Assembly (NCBI GenBank): GCA_038503035.1
Contig: JAVSML010001078.1
Span: forward strand, 131,972-195,971
Length of the DNA: 64,000 nucleotides
Origin: Crocodylus rhombifer
Taxonomy: Eukaryota > Chordata > Crocodylia > Crocodylidae
Direction: 5' to 3'
A program made the translations under genes and the position numbers. The notes under the pieces are model-generated. The model saw nothing but the letters and a program-made list of their open reading frames with translations, did not search any database and was not told the origin of the DNA. Positions 43,863-55,080 of this stretch are shown piece after piece (within the stretch, counting starts at the first letter, position 1; each line of letters begins with the position of its first letter).

Positions 43863-44163
43863 ATGGAGCTGGACTGTTCTCAGTGGGGGGAGATGGCAGG
43901 ACAAGGAGCAATGGGCTCCAGCTGCAGCAAGGGAAGTTGAGGTTGGATATTAGGAAAAACTTTCTCACTAGGAGCATAGTAAAGCACTGGAGCAGGTTAC
44001 CCAGAGAGGTGGTGGAGGTACCTCCATCCATGGAGTTATTTAAGACCTGGGTAGACAAAACCTTGTCTGGGATGATGTAGTTGGGGCTGGTCCTGCTTTG
44101 AGCAGGGAGCTGGATTCGATGTGACCTCCTGAGGTTTCTTCCAACCCTCATCTTCCATGATTT
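43863..44163 (+). mobile_element. CR1 LINE 3' region
   Basis: GGAGCTGGACTGTTCTCAGT, then SNGLQLQQGKLRLDIRKNFL in an open frame of 65 codons (43,883-44,080), and the terminus CCAACCCTCATCTTCCATGA. One of the better kept short copies. Confidence 0.92.
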
Positions 44164-44639
44164 AGTTTGTACTCATTCTTTACTATAGGGAATGAGTTGG
44201 ATTTTACCTACACAAGTGTAAACCTGGAATATCATCCTCAGAGCCGTGTCTGAGTAATGGTTGTAAACTCTTGAGGTCCATAGGAATGAAAGGCTCAGAA
44301 ATGTGTCAGTTAACATGGCAAGGGTAGGCATATGACCCATTTTCTGTAAGCAACTAAGCGGCAGAAATCTGGATTACTGTCACATGACTCACCTTTGTGC
44401 AAACAACCTTAGGAGGATTTTGCTCTGCAAGAATCAAACAATACATCTGTGGGAATGAATTAGAAGCAGATTACAAGTGGATGCAGTCCTGGGAGAGAGA
44501 TGCATGATGAGAATAGGATTTGTTATGTTGCTGGGCTCTTTTTCCTGCCAGGCACAGCTTCCAGATTAACGGCCAATGTGGACATATACAAAGAACTGGT
44601 CTTTTTATTGAAATAGGAAGACAAGACTGCCAGAGGCCT
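44164..44639. other. No gene recognised
   Basis: Unassigned stretch downstream of a CR1 terminus, without a frame of note. Confidence 0.4.
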
Positions 44640-44965
44640 CCTGAGCCTTGGAATTCAGCCTCCTGTGTTTACAGGCGGGTGTTAATCTAACAAATACCCC
44701 AAATCACCACTTCAAACCCTCATGCTACAAGGCATACTACCTGAAGACCCAAGATGACTATGCAACATGCCATAGGTCAATGGGCACAACCCAGTGTCCT
44801 GCCACTGCAGCCATAGGGAAGTGCTTGGTTCATAGATGCTGAGAAGACCCTAGGAGAAGGACCATGCCCCATGCTACAAAGGAAGGCATAGTCCAGGTCA
44901 ATCTAACCTAAACAAAAAATTCCTCCCTGACCCCAAATTTGGCAATGGGTTTCACACTGAGCATA
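44640..44965 (-). repeat. Degraded LINE-like repeat (possible)
   Basis: AAAATTCCTCCCTGACCCCA and AATTTGGCAATGGGTTTCAC recur in altered form at 62,720-62,775, upstream of a minus CR1 end, suggesting both are decayed 5'-ward parts of one CR1-like subfamily. Confidence 0.35.
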
Positions 44966-46349
44966 AAACAACTCTCCATCCATGACCCTCTGGGTTTTCT
45001 AAGTATTGGGTTTCTAAATGGCTCATTGCTACTATCATGACTATGTAAGCTGTCTTTGACTGTAATTAGGACCCGTTGGGGATCACCAGGTTTGTTATTC
45101 CAGTTCCCTGGCCAAATCTTGACCTCCTGTTGAACCGAATGTCCTTCCTTATCAATTAGAAACAAGGATTTTTCACTTCTTGCCTTATACGTATTGTGAT
45201 TCTCTGCATACATATATGGTAAAATGTGGGTGAACCTGTGCAAGAACTTCTAAAGTTCCCATTCCTGTATCAAATTTTGCACAATGCTGGCCACACGGTA
45301 CAATTTTTTTAGGTACAGTCTAGGCACGAACCATAAGGCAACTGTGAGAGAAGTTGTCAAAGGATTCACGCTAGGCCATGGTGACCTATTTTAGACCCTG
45401 AAACACAACATGGGAAACATGGTTTTAAATGAAGACAGAGTATATATTAGGTAGAAGAATGTGAGGAAAACTTATTTTCCAGGGTGCTGGAGACAATCTG
45501 GAAGTAGAAGACCTAGGGGTAAGTTACGGTGACCAGAATGGCCAGGACCATTGTGTAGAAGCATCACTGAGCTTGCTCCGAGGTGTAGTCCTGGGTGACA
45601 GCTTGCACTTGTTGTACTTGTTAAAGGACAGATCATGAAAGGTTTTCACCAAGGAGGAGAGAGTGGGAAATTTTTTAGAGCCCCGTTCCCCACCCAAACG
45701 CCAGGGATGATGCCGTAGAAGGGCAGGATTTTGGAAACAGAAGATTCTGCACAGGCTTCCCATCCATCCATCATTCATCCAGACAGCTGAGATTTTGCCC
45801 CAGTCAAGAAAGCTGGGTTACAAGACAGCAGCAGCACTCCTTTGCCTTGTCATTGATCTGTCATGTCGCAAATGTTATTAAACCCCACCCTCCTTTCCTA
45901 CAGCAGCAAATATTCAGCCAGGAGCCAGCCAAATAATTTTATTAGGTCTAAGGGGTCAATCACCCAAGGTCTCTGCCTCTTCATCAATGCCCAGGGGAAT
46001 GCAGAGAAACACATGAGACCTCCGGGAGCTTTGAGAGTGCTATAGGTCATGAAGACCAAGTACCCCACCCTTGTGAGTCCAAAGGGAAGTCCTCCTTGGA
46101 CGCCTGAGGCAGGAGCATGCAGGAAGCTTGCTCTGTTTTTGCCTTGGCTATCTGCAAAGAGCACCCTTCATCAGGAAACTTAATCCTGCTTCTTTCCCCA
46201 ACAGGAACCCAGGCATGCTTTTTTGTGTGTTCAAACCAGAGCATGCACTTATGTAACTATGACTTCCAAATGCGCAGATTGCATTTACATACGTCATTTT
46301 CAAGAGAGAAGAGCAGTTCAAATACGTCTCATTTTTCTTGTGCCAGGTA
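44966..46349. other. No gene recognised
   Basis: Contains a 111-codon minus frame (44,908-45,243) and an 88-codon minus frame (45,898-46,164), neither with a motif. Confidence 0.4.
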
Positions 46350-46490
46350 TCCAGGTTGTAGCCATATTGGTCTAGAGGCAAAAGGATTCAGAACTCATAG
46401 TAGAGGATATCTTGCTTTTAAAACTTGCAATTAAAGACTCTTTTTGCAAAAAATCTAGTTGGTCTAGTAAAAGATATCATCTCTACCATG
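46350..46490 (+). repeat. Interspersed repeat F1
   Basis: GGTTGTAGCCATATTGGTCT at the head and CTAGTTGGTCTAGTAAAAGATATC at the end, as at 58,413. The middle is AT-rich and diverged. Confidence 0.6.
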
Positions 46491-47174
46491 AGTTTTGAGC
46501 TCATTTCTCTTTTCTTTTTCGTACCCTCAATTTCATCGTACCTCCTCCCAAGTGGCTGCTTTACCAGTGAGGCAGCTTCGTTCTCTGAAAATGGGCCCCG
46601 CTGGCGAACGTAGCAGCAATCAAGCATCAGACTAAATGAGTTGTAGAACCAAACCTGTTGCTGGGAGGACTAAGGAGAGCCGTGACATCAGCAGAGTTTG
46701 ATGCAAGCTGATCCCAGAGGCTTTTGGGAGGAATAACCCACCCATTGGGTGTAAACATGCAACGTGTAAGCATGAGCTTCTTCTGCGTCAACAGGACTAA
46801 CCAGCTGAAGAGAGGAAACAAACCAGCAAAAGGGAAAGAAAAAAAACACTCATTTCCCACTGCTTGTTCCTCAGCTGGAATGACTGTAAATTCTCAGCTT
46901 CCTCACAGGGGAAATGATTTGATGTGCTTCTCATGTAGGGAGAGAGGGCTGGAGGCTGTCTCAGCTACATGAGTCAAGTAAGGTAGCATGGAAAAAAGAC
47001 AACAATGCCAGAACAAGGGCGGGTGGGGGGACCAAGCAGAAAGAGGGTGGAAAGGTGCCAGAAGCCTAAATGAAATGCAACTTATTAGTGGAGGTTTCCA
47101 GCTATGGAGGTGGAGAACACGCCTGTTCTGAGCACCCTGGCACAGCAACAAGATAGTGGCTTGCTACTGCAGAG
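46491..47174. other. No gene recognised
   Basis: Unassigned stretch between repeat F1 and a MIR-like head; short frames only (up to 82 codons). Confidence 0.4.
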
Positions 47175-47225
47175 AGGTTGTGTGGTCTAGTGGACAGGAC
47201 ACGGCTTTGGAATGGCTCAAGGCTT
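47175..47225 (+). repeat. MIR-like SINE head
   Basis: GTTGTGTGGTCTAGTGGACAG followed by ACACGGCTTTGGAA is the tRNA-like 5' part of MIR-like SINEs. The core is missing or too decayed. Confidence 0.5.
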
Positions 47226-47292
47226 GGTTGTCTTTTGGACTCTAACCCTTGAGTTCTTCAATCTGCTGCACCACGAGGGGAATCTCCTTGGC

Positions 47293-47704
47293 TAGGGACA
47301 GACATTACACATAAACTGGTATAAGGGATCAGAAACTGGTTCAAAATTGTAACACAAGAGACGTTCAGTGCACATAAAACACTTTCAAAATGGCTGAAAC
47401 AGATTTAAGATACACCTTGATGGATGTAGTATCAGACGTAATTGATTTGGGTTAAATTGGTTTATTGAACTTCTGTCCCAGATTCCCTCCAGGTTCAAGT
47501 TAACTCACACTCCCCCACCATCCCAGGATGCTTTGCACCTCCCCTGCCAACCCCCCGCCCCCACAAGGTGGGTGGGCCAGGATTGGCCCAAATTGTCTGC
47601 TTTAGCTGAGCTGGGAGGCATGGTATAGCAGCCCCTGGCTTCTGGTCTGGACCACTGCAGACACGTGGCTGCATTTCTGCAAACGAGAGTAAGTGTCTGT
47701 TCAC
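47293..47704. mobile_element. Possible DNA element with TAGGGACAGACATTACAC end
   Basis: Left end TAGGGACAGACATTACAC; inverse of the proposed right end GTGAACAGACACTTACTC. Interior AAACACTTTCAAAATGGCT and CATCCCAGGATGCTTTGCAC look like a repeat I have seen in reptile DNA, without a name. No clear target duplication. Confidence 0.4.
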
Positions 47705-48562
47705 TTGCTTATCGGTTCAATTTGTGCAACTCAGACTAACCTGCAAAGATTGAGCCAATTCAGTCTTGGGCTTTTTGACTGTCTGCACTTAGCCCTTAGG
47801 TTATGGGGCAGCACACAGACTCTTAGAAGCTACGGCCAGCAGCGATTTTCTTTCACGAGGTATACATACATGGCTCATTACTGGACCTCATCCTAATTAC
47901 AGCTTCCATACATCAAGAGCGGCACAGAGAAGCAATGATGCTCAGCTAAGAAGGGTGTAGTGCTCACACGCCCTGATTGCATCCAGCCCACATCCATTAC
48001 CATCATTACAGCACAGAAACCTGCTGACGACATTGTGGTTTGAGGCCCCAACTGTGTTTCAATTGTGTTTCCAAATTGTGCTAAGCCCTCAGATTTTCCC
48101 ACGGGTGCGGCAAGTAGAAGGCTACATCGCTTCAAATTCAAAACTGCTCAAAGGAAATGGTTTTCACACCATCTGTGGTTAATCTGCGGAGCTCCTAGCT
48201 GCAGGAAGGTGCTGAGGCCAAGAACTGGACAAGATCCAATAGGGGAGTCGATAATTTCAGGGATATCAAAAAACAGCAGTACCTTGAAGTACTGTAATTA
48301 ATGACAAGAGTTTTTGGGAGGTTTAAATGTCCCGCTTCAAGGCTAAAGCCAATCCTTAACTATAAGAGATCAGTTTGAGATCTTTTGGGAGTATCACCCT
48401 CTACACACAGCCAATCTGACTACAGCAAGGATTCTTCTACCTTTCTTTGAAGCCCCTGGAATTAGCTATTTTTGGAGATTTGGGGACTGAATGGAAATGG
48501 ATCCAATATAATCGTCTTCATACTCTGATGTTTTATCACCTGTCTTTCTATGCATCTGTAGT
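47705..48562. other. No gene recognised
   Basis: Unassigned sequence between two DNA-element candidates; frames up to 82 codons (47,893-48,141, minus). Confidence 0.4.
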
Positions 48563-48901
48563 CTGGGGGCTCTCAACCTTTTGAGACTCAAGACAGCCCT
48601 TAACAGATTCAAGGAACCCATCAGTAGACTCAAGGCACCCCTTGGAAAATACCAGCTCTTAGCTTTCACTCTTTTTTTGACTATAGAAAAATAACAGAGC
48701 AATTCTTCTACTGCAAAGTACTCATAAAGGCCACCACACACAGAGCACAATGGTTTGAACACTCTGGATTCCTATTTGAAAACTCTGTGTCTATTTTGTG
48801 AATCATGTATGCACACCTTACCATGCTTAGATTGTGTGGCACCCTTGAAAGGATCTCAAGGCACCCTGGGGTGCCAGGGCATCCTGGTTGACTGCTCTAG
48901 G
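48563..48901 (+). mobile_element. hAT-like non-autonomous element (copy 2)
   Basis: CTGGGGGCTCTCAACCTTTT at the left and CTGGTTGACTGCTCTAG at the right (inverse CTAGAGCAGTCAACCAG). Collinear with 27,745-28,043 and in the same orientation. It contains a small palindrome CACCCTGGGGTGCC near its right end. Confidence 0.6.
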
Positions 48902-49285
48902 CCTATCAAGGACACATTTGTCACAGTAGTGTCTAAGACCCAGGGTCTCAACAGTATGTAACTTTTGCCTGCTTTTTGGGTTCTTCTTATCCGGTCGGGG
49001 TGAGTGCTCATTTGACAACTGGAATTCGGCAATGGTTTCTAGACAGGGTTGGGAGGAGACACTGGGATAGGGAACACTGGAGTGGTCCTGGGATATGGTG
49101 TAATGTCTTGGTTGATATCTTAAGATTCTCCTCCAGGACTTGAACCGATCTGTTGGCCGAGACCAAACCTCAGGGTTAATTTATTAGGGTCATAGACTTC
49201 ATAGATTTCATTGACATTAGGACTGGAAGGGACCTTGGAAGATAGAGTCCAGCCCCCTGCCCCAGGGGCAGGAAGTCAGATGGGG

Positions 49286-50866
49286 TCACAGGATCCCAGC
49301 AAAATAAGCATACAAATTACCCTTGAAGGTGTTCAGTGTAGGTGCTTGAACCACCTCCGATGGCAGACTGCTCCAGACCTTGGGGGCTCGGACAGTAAAG
49401 AAATTCTTCCTTGTGTCCAGCCTGAAGCGGTCTTGCAGGAGTTTGTGACCGTTCGACCTCATTGTCCCTTGGGGCGCTCTGGTGAACAGACGTTCCCCCA
49501 GATCCTGGTGGTCACCCCTGATAAACTTATAGGTGGCCATCAGATCACCCCTGAGCCTGCGCTTTTCCAGGCTAAAGAGCCCCATGGCTCTCAGCCTGTC
49601 GTCGTAAGATCTGTTTTCCTGACCTCTGATCATGTGCGTGGCTCTCCTCTGGACTCTCTCAAGCTTCTCCACATCCTTTTTGAATTGTGGAGCCCAAAAC
49701 TGGATGCAGTACTCCAGCTGCGGCCTCACCAAGGCCGAGTACAAGGGGAGAATGACGTCCCGGGATCTGCTCGAGAAGCATCTATGGATGCACGCCAGCG
49801 TTTTGGTCACTTTACTAGCCGCAGCGTCGCATTGCAGGCTCATGTTCATCTTGTGGCCAGTCATGACCCCCAAGTCTCTTTCTTCTGTGGTGCTAGCCAG
49901 TGTAGCACTGCCAAGCCTATAAGGATGCTGCAGGTTTTTCCTCCCAAGGTGGAGATCCTTGCATTTTTTGGTGTTAAACACCATCAGGTTCTTGTCCACC
50001 TGTTTGCGGAGCCTGTCCAGGTCAGCCTGGATCACCCGCCTGTCTTCTGGCATGGATGCTTTGCCCCAAAGTTTGATGTCATCGGCGAACTTGGCCAGTC
50101 CACTCCTGACTCCAGTGCCTACATCATTAATGAAGATGTTGAACAATATGGGTCCAAGGACAGAGCCTTGGGGGACCCCACTGGTCACAGGGCACCATGA
50201 TGAGTGACTGCCATCAACCACCACCCTCTGGGTCCAACCACGGAGCCAATTTCCCAGCCAGCGGATCATGGTGGACCCAAGGCCACAATTGGCCAGTTTC
50301 GCTGAGAGATGATCATGGGATACCAGATCAAAGGCTATTTTGTAGTCAAGATATATGACATCAATCTCTTCTCCCTTGTCCAGGTGATAGGTTACCTGGT
50401 CATAGAAGGAAATGAGATTGGTCAAGCAAGACCTACCAACAAACCCGTGCTGGCTATCCATCAGGATATTGCCATCAGCTAGTCTGTTAAGGATGGCCTC
50501 CTTGATAATCTTTTCTAAGACCTTCCCTAGGATAGAGGTCAGGCTGAGGGGCCTATAGTTAGCTGGATCCACTCTCCTCCCTTTCTTGAAGATAGGCACC
50601 ACATTGGCCTTTTTCCAATCTTTGGGCACTTCACCAGAGTGCCAGGAGCTCTCAAAGATCTGTGCCAGGGGCTGGGCTATGATGCTCGCCAGCTTCTTGA
50701 GTATCCTGTGGTGTAAACCATCAGGGCTGGCTGACTTAAAGGTGTCCAGCCTCTGAAGGTGTTCCTTCACGAGGTCAGCATTGATGGAGGTCATCTGGGT
50801 CTCCCTGTCCCGTAGCAGGCATGTGTGTCCCATGGGACTGATGAAAGACTGACGCAACGTACCCAT
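49286..50866 (-). pseudogene. CR1 copy B reverse transcriptase (526 codons open)
   Basis: Open through the whole RT and the post-RT region. Blocks: NVVPIFKKGRRVDPANYRPL (88-107), QHGFVGRSCLTNLISFYDQ (139-157), IYLDYKIAFD (171-180, first catalytic Asp), [11 protein letters not shown] (229-239), KFADDIKLWG with FADD at 260-263, thumb block VLHLGRKN-like (DLHLGRKN), post-RT LERVQRRATHMIRGQEN. The catalytic residues are intact. YLDYKIAFD and FADDI differ slightly from the YLDFKKAFD and FADDT of copy A. The Met is internal; upstream linker codons continue in another frame (50,775-51,086), so the element is not autonomous. Confidence 0.94.
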
Positions 50867-51086
50867 TTAATAAGCTGGCTTTTTCCTGGGCATTGGTTGT
50901 CAGTTGCCCCATCTGGTTCAGCAGGGGTCCAGTGTTGCCCTTGCTTTTCCTCCAGCTGAAAAAGGACTTTTTATTGTCCTTGATACTTGTAGCTAGCCTG
51001 AGTTCCATTGCTTCCTTGGCTTTCCTAATTTGCTGTATGCAGGTCTGGACCAGAGCAGAGTATTCCTCCTTGGAGGTGGATCCCAT
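50775..51086 (-). pseudogene. CR1 copy B endonuclease-RT linker (103 codons)
   Basis: SKEEYSALVQTCIQQIRKAK (3-22), then SIKDNKKSFFSWRKSKGNTG and LLNQMGQLTTNAQEKASLLN. Relative to copy A it lacks a few residues between KKSFF and RKSKG. It passes out of frame near 50,800-50,870. Confidence 0.85.
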
Positions 51087-51229
51087 CTTCCATCCTTTGT
51101 TGGTCTGTCTTTTTAGTTGCAGGAGGTCTGCTACTTCCCTGGAGAGCCAAGGGGGCTGCTGTGCCCTTTTGCTGCCTTTCCTCTGAGACAGAATAGCCTG
51201 AGCTTATGCATCAAGAATTGCTCCCTTGA

Positions 51230-51967
51230 TGAGCACTTGCCCTGAACTCCCCTCGCCTTAGGGTCGTGGTCCCTTAGGGCCTCACCAACAAGCCTCCTAA
51301 GCTTGTCAAAGTCAGTTTTCCTGAAGTCAAGGACTTCCGTGTTGCTGACTGACTTGCCAGTTTTACGGCGGATGGTGAAGGTGATCAGCTCATGGTCGCT
51401 GTCACTCAGCTTCCCATTGGTTGTTAGGTCGCTGATTAGATCATCCCCAGTTGCCAGTACCAGGTCGAGCAGTGCTTTACCTCTCGTTGGCCTGTAGACT
51501 TCTTGAGTCAGTAGAGGTCATCCACACATGACAGGAAGCTTTGTGACCGCTCGGATTTAGCCAAGTGCGCTTCCCACAAGATGTCCAGGTAGTTGAAGTC
51601 TCCCATGACAACCATGGATGGGGAGCATGTGGCCTCAGACAATTCCCTGGTGAACTCCTGGTCACTCTATTGACTTTGGGTAGGAGGTCTGTAGTAGACT
51701 CCTACCATTGCGTCCCCTGTGCTGTGTCCCACATGGATTTTCATCCAGAGGGTCTCCAGTCATCCACCCTGGGTGCCAATATTGGTTTGCAGGGACGTGT
51801 AGCTTTCCTTAGTATAGAGAGCTGCACCCCCACCCCTTTTGTCTACTTGATCTCTCCTGTACAAGGTATAGCCATCTATACCCATGGTCCAGTCATGGGT
51901 GGAGTCCCACCAGGTCTCCGTTATCCCTATGACGTCGTAAGTGCTGGGTCACCAGCACTAAAGGTTG
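51230..51967 (-). pseudogene. CR1 copy B endonuclease remnant
   Basis: Minus-strand translation in broken frames gives ITETWWDSTHD, DGYTLYRRDQVDKRGGGAAL, VVMGDFNYLDILWEAH and SDSDHELITFTIRR. These are successive blocks of the APE-like endonuclease. Stops and frameshifts (for example after TNIGTQGG and in DDLY) inactivate it. Confidence 0.85.
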
Positions 51968-52149
51968 TTTAATGGTCAGGCTCACCCTGAAAAGTAACAA
52001 GAATGTAATGGACATCCTAGGAGGACTGGAAATTGCCTAAAAGACTGAAGTAGCTGAGAATGGATTAGTGCATCCACTCTCTATTGAGTATCTTGTTAGT
52101 CAGCGCTGAGGGGGCTAGAAGTTGACAAAATAGTTCTGCAATGAAGAGA

Positions 52150-52568
52150 ATGAACTCATAAACAGTGAGGGTGTGAAGGGAGCTCAATAGGTCACATCTA
52201 GTCCAACCCCCTGCTCCAAGCAGGACCAGCCCCAACTACATCATCCCAGCCAAGGCTTTGTCTAGTCAGCTCTTGAAAACCTCCATGAATGCAGACTCCA
52301 CCACCTCTCAGGGTAACCTGTTCCAGTGCTTGAGTTGGCTTGCGTGCCCCCTTCTCATGAGAGTTTTTCCTAATATCCAACCTCAACTTCTCTTGCTGCA
52401 GCTTGAGCCCATTGCTCCTTGTCCTGTCATCTGCCCCCACTGAGACCAGTCCAGCTCCATCCCCTTTGCAGCCCCCTTGCAGGGAGGTGAAGGCTGCTAT
52501 TCAATCCCCCTCGGTCTTCTCCTTTCCAGACTTGATTAGCCCATTTCTTTTAGCTTCTCCTCACAAGT
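52150..52568 (-). mobile_element. Older CR1, 3' part, interrupted by the C-type CR1
   Basis: Terminus near CATAAACAGTGAGGGTGTG up to the complement of AGGAGAAGCTAAAAGAAATG. The next bases on the minus strand (beyond 52,568) belong to another CR1. The missing upstream part is found at 54,198-54,470 or 54,472-54,545. Confidence 0.85.
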
Positions 52569-54197
52569 TTTATAGTTTCATAGTTGGTCGGGTCGGAAGG
52601 GACCTGAGCAGATCATCAAGTCCGACCCCCTGCCATGGCAGGAAAACAGTACTGGGGTCAAACGACCCCAGCAAGGCGTTCATCTAGCCTCGTCTTAAAA
52701 CCCCCCAGGGTAGGGGCCTGCACCACTTCTCTTGGAAGTTGGTTCCAGCTCCTAGCCGCCCTGACCGTGAAGTCGCGCCTCCTGATGTCTAGTCTGGATC
52801 TCCCCTCTGCCAGCTTGTGACCGTTATTCCTGGTCACTCCTGGCAGTGCTCGGGGGAACAGGAACTCCCCCAGTGCCTGCTGATCCCCCCTGACTAGTTT
52901 GTAACAGGCCACTAGATCCCCCTCAGCCTTCTCTTGTGGAGGCTGAACAGGTTTAGGCCCCATCGCCTCTCCTCGTAGGGCCTGCCCTGCTGCCCCCTGA
53001 CCATGCAAGTGGCCTCCTCTGGACCCTCTCCACGTTGTCCACATCCCTCCGGAAGTGCAGCGCCCAGCACTGGACGCAGTACTCCAGCTGCGGCCTGACC
53101 AGTGCCGTATAGAGGGGGAGGATCACCCCCCTGGACCTGCTCGAGATGCGTCTGTGGATGCATGTGAAGGTGCGGTTGGCCTTCCTGACTGCGTCCCCAC
53201 ACTGCCGGCCCATGTTCATCTTGGCATCAGTGATGACTCCAAGATCCTTTTTGGCCTCTGCCCTGACGAGAAGGGAGTTCCCCAGCCTGTAGGTATGGTG
53301 CCGGTTCTTCCTCCCCAGGTGCAGCACCTTGCACTTGTCTGTGTTGAATCCCATCCTGTTCTCGTCCGCCCACCCCTGTAACCTGTCTAGGTCTGATTGT
53401 AGCCTATTCCTCCCTTCTAGCGTGCCCACATCCCCCACATCTTAGTGTCATCACCAAATTTGAACAGGGAGCTTAGTACCCCCTCGTCCTAGTCACTGAT
53501 GAAGATGTTGAACAGTGCAGGCCCGAGGACCGAGCCCTGGGGGACCCCACTGCCCATGTCCCTCCAGGTCGAACATGACCTGTCCACCACCGCTCTCTGG
53601 GTGTGGCCCTCCCGCCAGTTGGCGACACGTCTGACTGTGTGGGGTTGACACCACAGCCCTCAGTTTCTTAATGAGAACGGGGTGAGAGACAGTGTCGAAG
53701 GCCTCCCGAAAGTCCAGGAAAACGATGTCCAATGCAACACCTGTGTCCAAGGATTTGGTGACCTAGTCATAGAAGGCACCAGGTTGGTCTGACAGGACCT
53801 GCCCCTAATGAACCCGTGTGGGTTGCCCCTGAGCATGATCTCCCCCCCGGCCCCTCGTGGACATGCACCAGGATAACTCTCTCAAAAAGCTTGCCTATGA
53901 TCGAGGTACGACTAAGTGGCCTATAGTTCCCGGGTCCTCCCTCCTCCCCTTTTTGAAGATGGGAACAACATTGGCCCTCTTCCAGTCCTCTGGCCCCACA
54001 CCAAAGCACCACGAGTGCTCATAAAGCCGTGCCAGGGGTCCCGCAATGACCGCAGCCAATTCCCTCAGCACTCGGGGGTGGAGGTCGTCCGGACCAGCTG
54101 ATTTAAATACATCCCGTCCCTCCAGACACTCCCTGACTAGATCCTCCCTGACCTTTGGCCTGGGTGTGCCTCCACTGGCGCCTCCCCTGTGGCCTGA
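52569..54197 (-). mobile_element. C-type CR1 inserted in an older CR1
   Basis: 3' end TTATAGTTTCATAGTTGGTC with C-type markers (GACCCCCTGCCATGGCAGG, GGTCAAACGACCCCAGC). RT N-terminus FKSAGPDDLHPRVLRELAAV and RANVVPIFKKGRREDPG (53,895-54,150), core LDIVFLDFREAFDTVSHPV (53,680-53,740), active site FGDDTKMWG instead of FADD (about 53,440-53,470, after an in-frame stop in the FINDLDEG-like block), and thumb/post-RT 52,953-53,438. It starts 5' at about 54,197 in the linker. Confidence 0.88.
52953..54150 (-). pseudogene. C-type CR1 reverse transcriptase remnant
   Basis: Broken into at least three frames: 53,895-54,287 (RT N-terminus), 53,493-53,750 (core with FREAFD) and 52,953-53,438 (161 codons; DKCKVLHLGRKNRHHTYRLG, then RPQLEYCVQCWA). 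Ala of FADD is Gly here; the two Asp remain, but a stop lies just upstream. Confidence 0.85.
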
Positions 54198-54470
54198 GTA
54201 ATTCCTTCCAGCCCGTGAAATATTTTTGTTGCCCTCCATTGGACTCTCCCCGATGTATCCACATCCTTTCTGTAGTGATGGGCCCATAACTGGACACAGG
54301 ACTCCAGATGTGGCCCCCTCAGTGCTGAATTGAGGGGAATAATTGCTTCTCTGGACCCGCTGGTAACGCTCCTACCAGTGCATCCCAGGATGCCGTTAGC
54401 CTTCTCTGCAATGAGGACACACTGCTGGCTCCTCTTCAGCTCTTTGTCCACTGTTACTCCCAGGTCATCA
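54198..54470 (-). mobile_element. Older CR1, thumb/post-RT fragment
   Basis: Minus strand encodes DLGVTVDKELKRSQQCVL, AEKANGILGCTGRSVTSGSR and [19 protein letters not shown], then RVQWRATKIFHGLE, where the C-type CR1 begins. Confidence 0.85.
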
Positions 54471-54471
54471 C

Positions 54472-54545
54472 AAATCATGTGTCCCAGCCCCACAATAATT
54501 TTTGTTGCCCTCTACTAGATTCTATCCAATTTTTTACACCTTTCT
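54472..54545 (-). mobile_element. CR1 fragment, post-RT edge
   Basis: GATAGAATCTAGTAGAGGGC (complement) and CAACAAAAATTATTGTGGGG reproduce the RVQRRATKII block a second time directly upstream of DLGVTVDK, so this must be a separate element from 54,198-54,470. Confidence 0.65.
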
Positions 54546-54648
54546 ATAGATTAAAACAGATTAAAATGGCCATGTTCTAAAATCCCAGAGACAGAAATAA
54601 TACTTAGCTCTGTGTACATGTGTTAGCCTGAGACTGGATTGTTTAAAG

Positions 54649-55072
54649 CAGAAGTGCTCAATCTCCTGCCCGTGGTCCAGACCAAGCCCATGGCACTGCG
54701 TCATCTGGCTGGTGGGGCTTCCCACAGGTCTGTAAATTTGATACCCCCCCTCCCTACCCATCGCTAAATCTGCGCATCCATGGGGAGCCCTGGGCTCTGT
54801 GCACTGGATCTAGTGCTTCATCCCAGCATGCAGGGCTGGGTAGGGGCCACACTGGAGACCCAGGACTCAATCCTAAGGAGGTTGAAAGGGGCAGTGCTGG
54901 CACCCGTGGGACCCAATCCCCACGTGAGGGGGGCAGCCCCCCAGGACCCAATCCTGGTGCATAGGGGCATGAGGGGGCAGTGCTGGACCCCCTTGTACCC
55001 AGGGCAGGGAGGGGGCACTGTTGGACCCTACACCCTATCCACTCTACAGGGCCATAAGGTTGCGATCCACTG
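54649..55072. mobile_element. hAT-like element with 8 bp target duplication and internal minisatellite
   Basis: Left end CAGAAGTGCTCAATC; inverse of right end CAGTGGATCGCAACC (9 of 15 identical). Flanks GTTTAAAG (54,641-54,648) and GCTCAAAG (55,073-55,080) match at 6 of 8, both differences being transitions. The right half is a minisatellite of about 42 bp units with GGGGCAGTGCTGGACCC-type cores. Confidence 0.65.
54840..55035 (+). repeat. Minisatellite, about five units of 38-45 bp
   Basis: Unit cores start at 54,843, 54,888, 54,928, 54,973 and 55,011 (GGGGCAGTGCTGG, GGGGGGCAG, GGGGGCAGTGCTGGACCC, GGGGGCACTGTTGGACCC). CCCAATCC recurs between units. Confidence 0.65.
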
Positions 55073-55080
55073 GCTCAAAG

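Larger units (their letters stand above)
49187..51967 (-). mobile_element. CR1 LINE copy B, 5' truncated, 2.8 kb
   Basis: The best preserved CR1 here and the same subfamily and orientation as copy A. Minus-strand order: endonuclease from the ITETWWDSTHD block (51,930) on, linker, full RT, post-RT and a 3' UTR of about 100 bases ending in CATAGATTTCATTGACATTAG (terminus side 49,187). Homology stops at about 51,967, in the endonuclease just 5' of the ETWW block, so it was 5' truncated at insertion or later. Confidence 0.94.

Noticed and set aside
49211..50200. 329-codon plus-strand frame (and its 285-codon counterpart at 6,144-7,001)
   Set aside because: Exactly antisense to the CR1 reverse transcriptase in both copies; it follows from RT codon composition and similar sequence, with no domain of its own.
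54198..54545. A single CR1 fragment covering this interval
   Set aside because: The RVQRRATKI-type block appears twice in series, which one element cannot contain.
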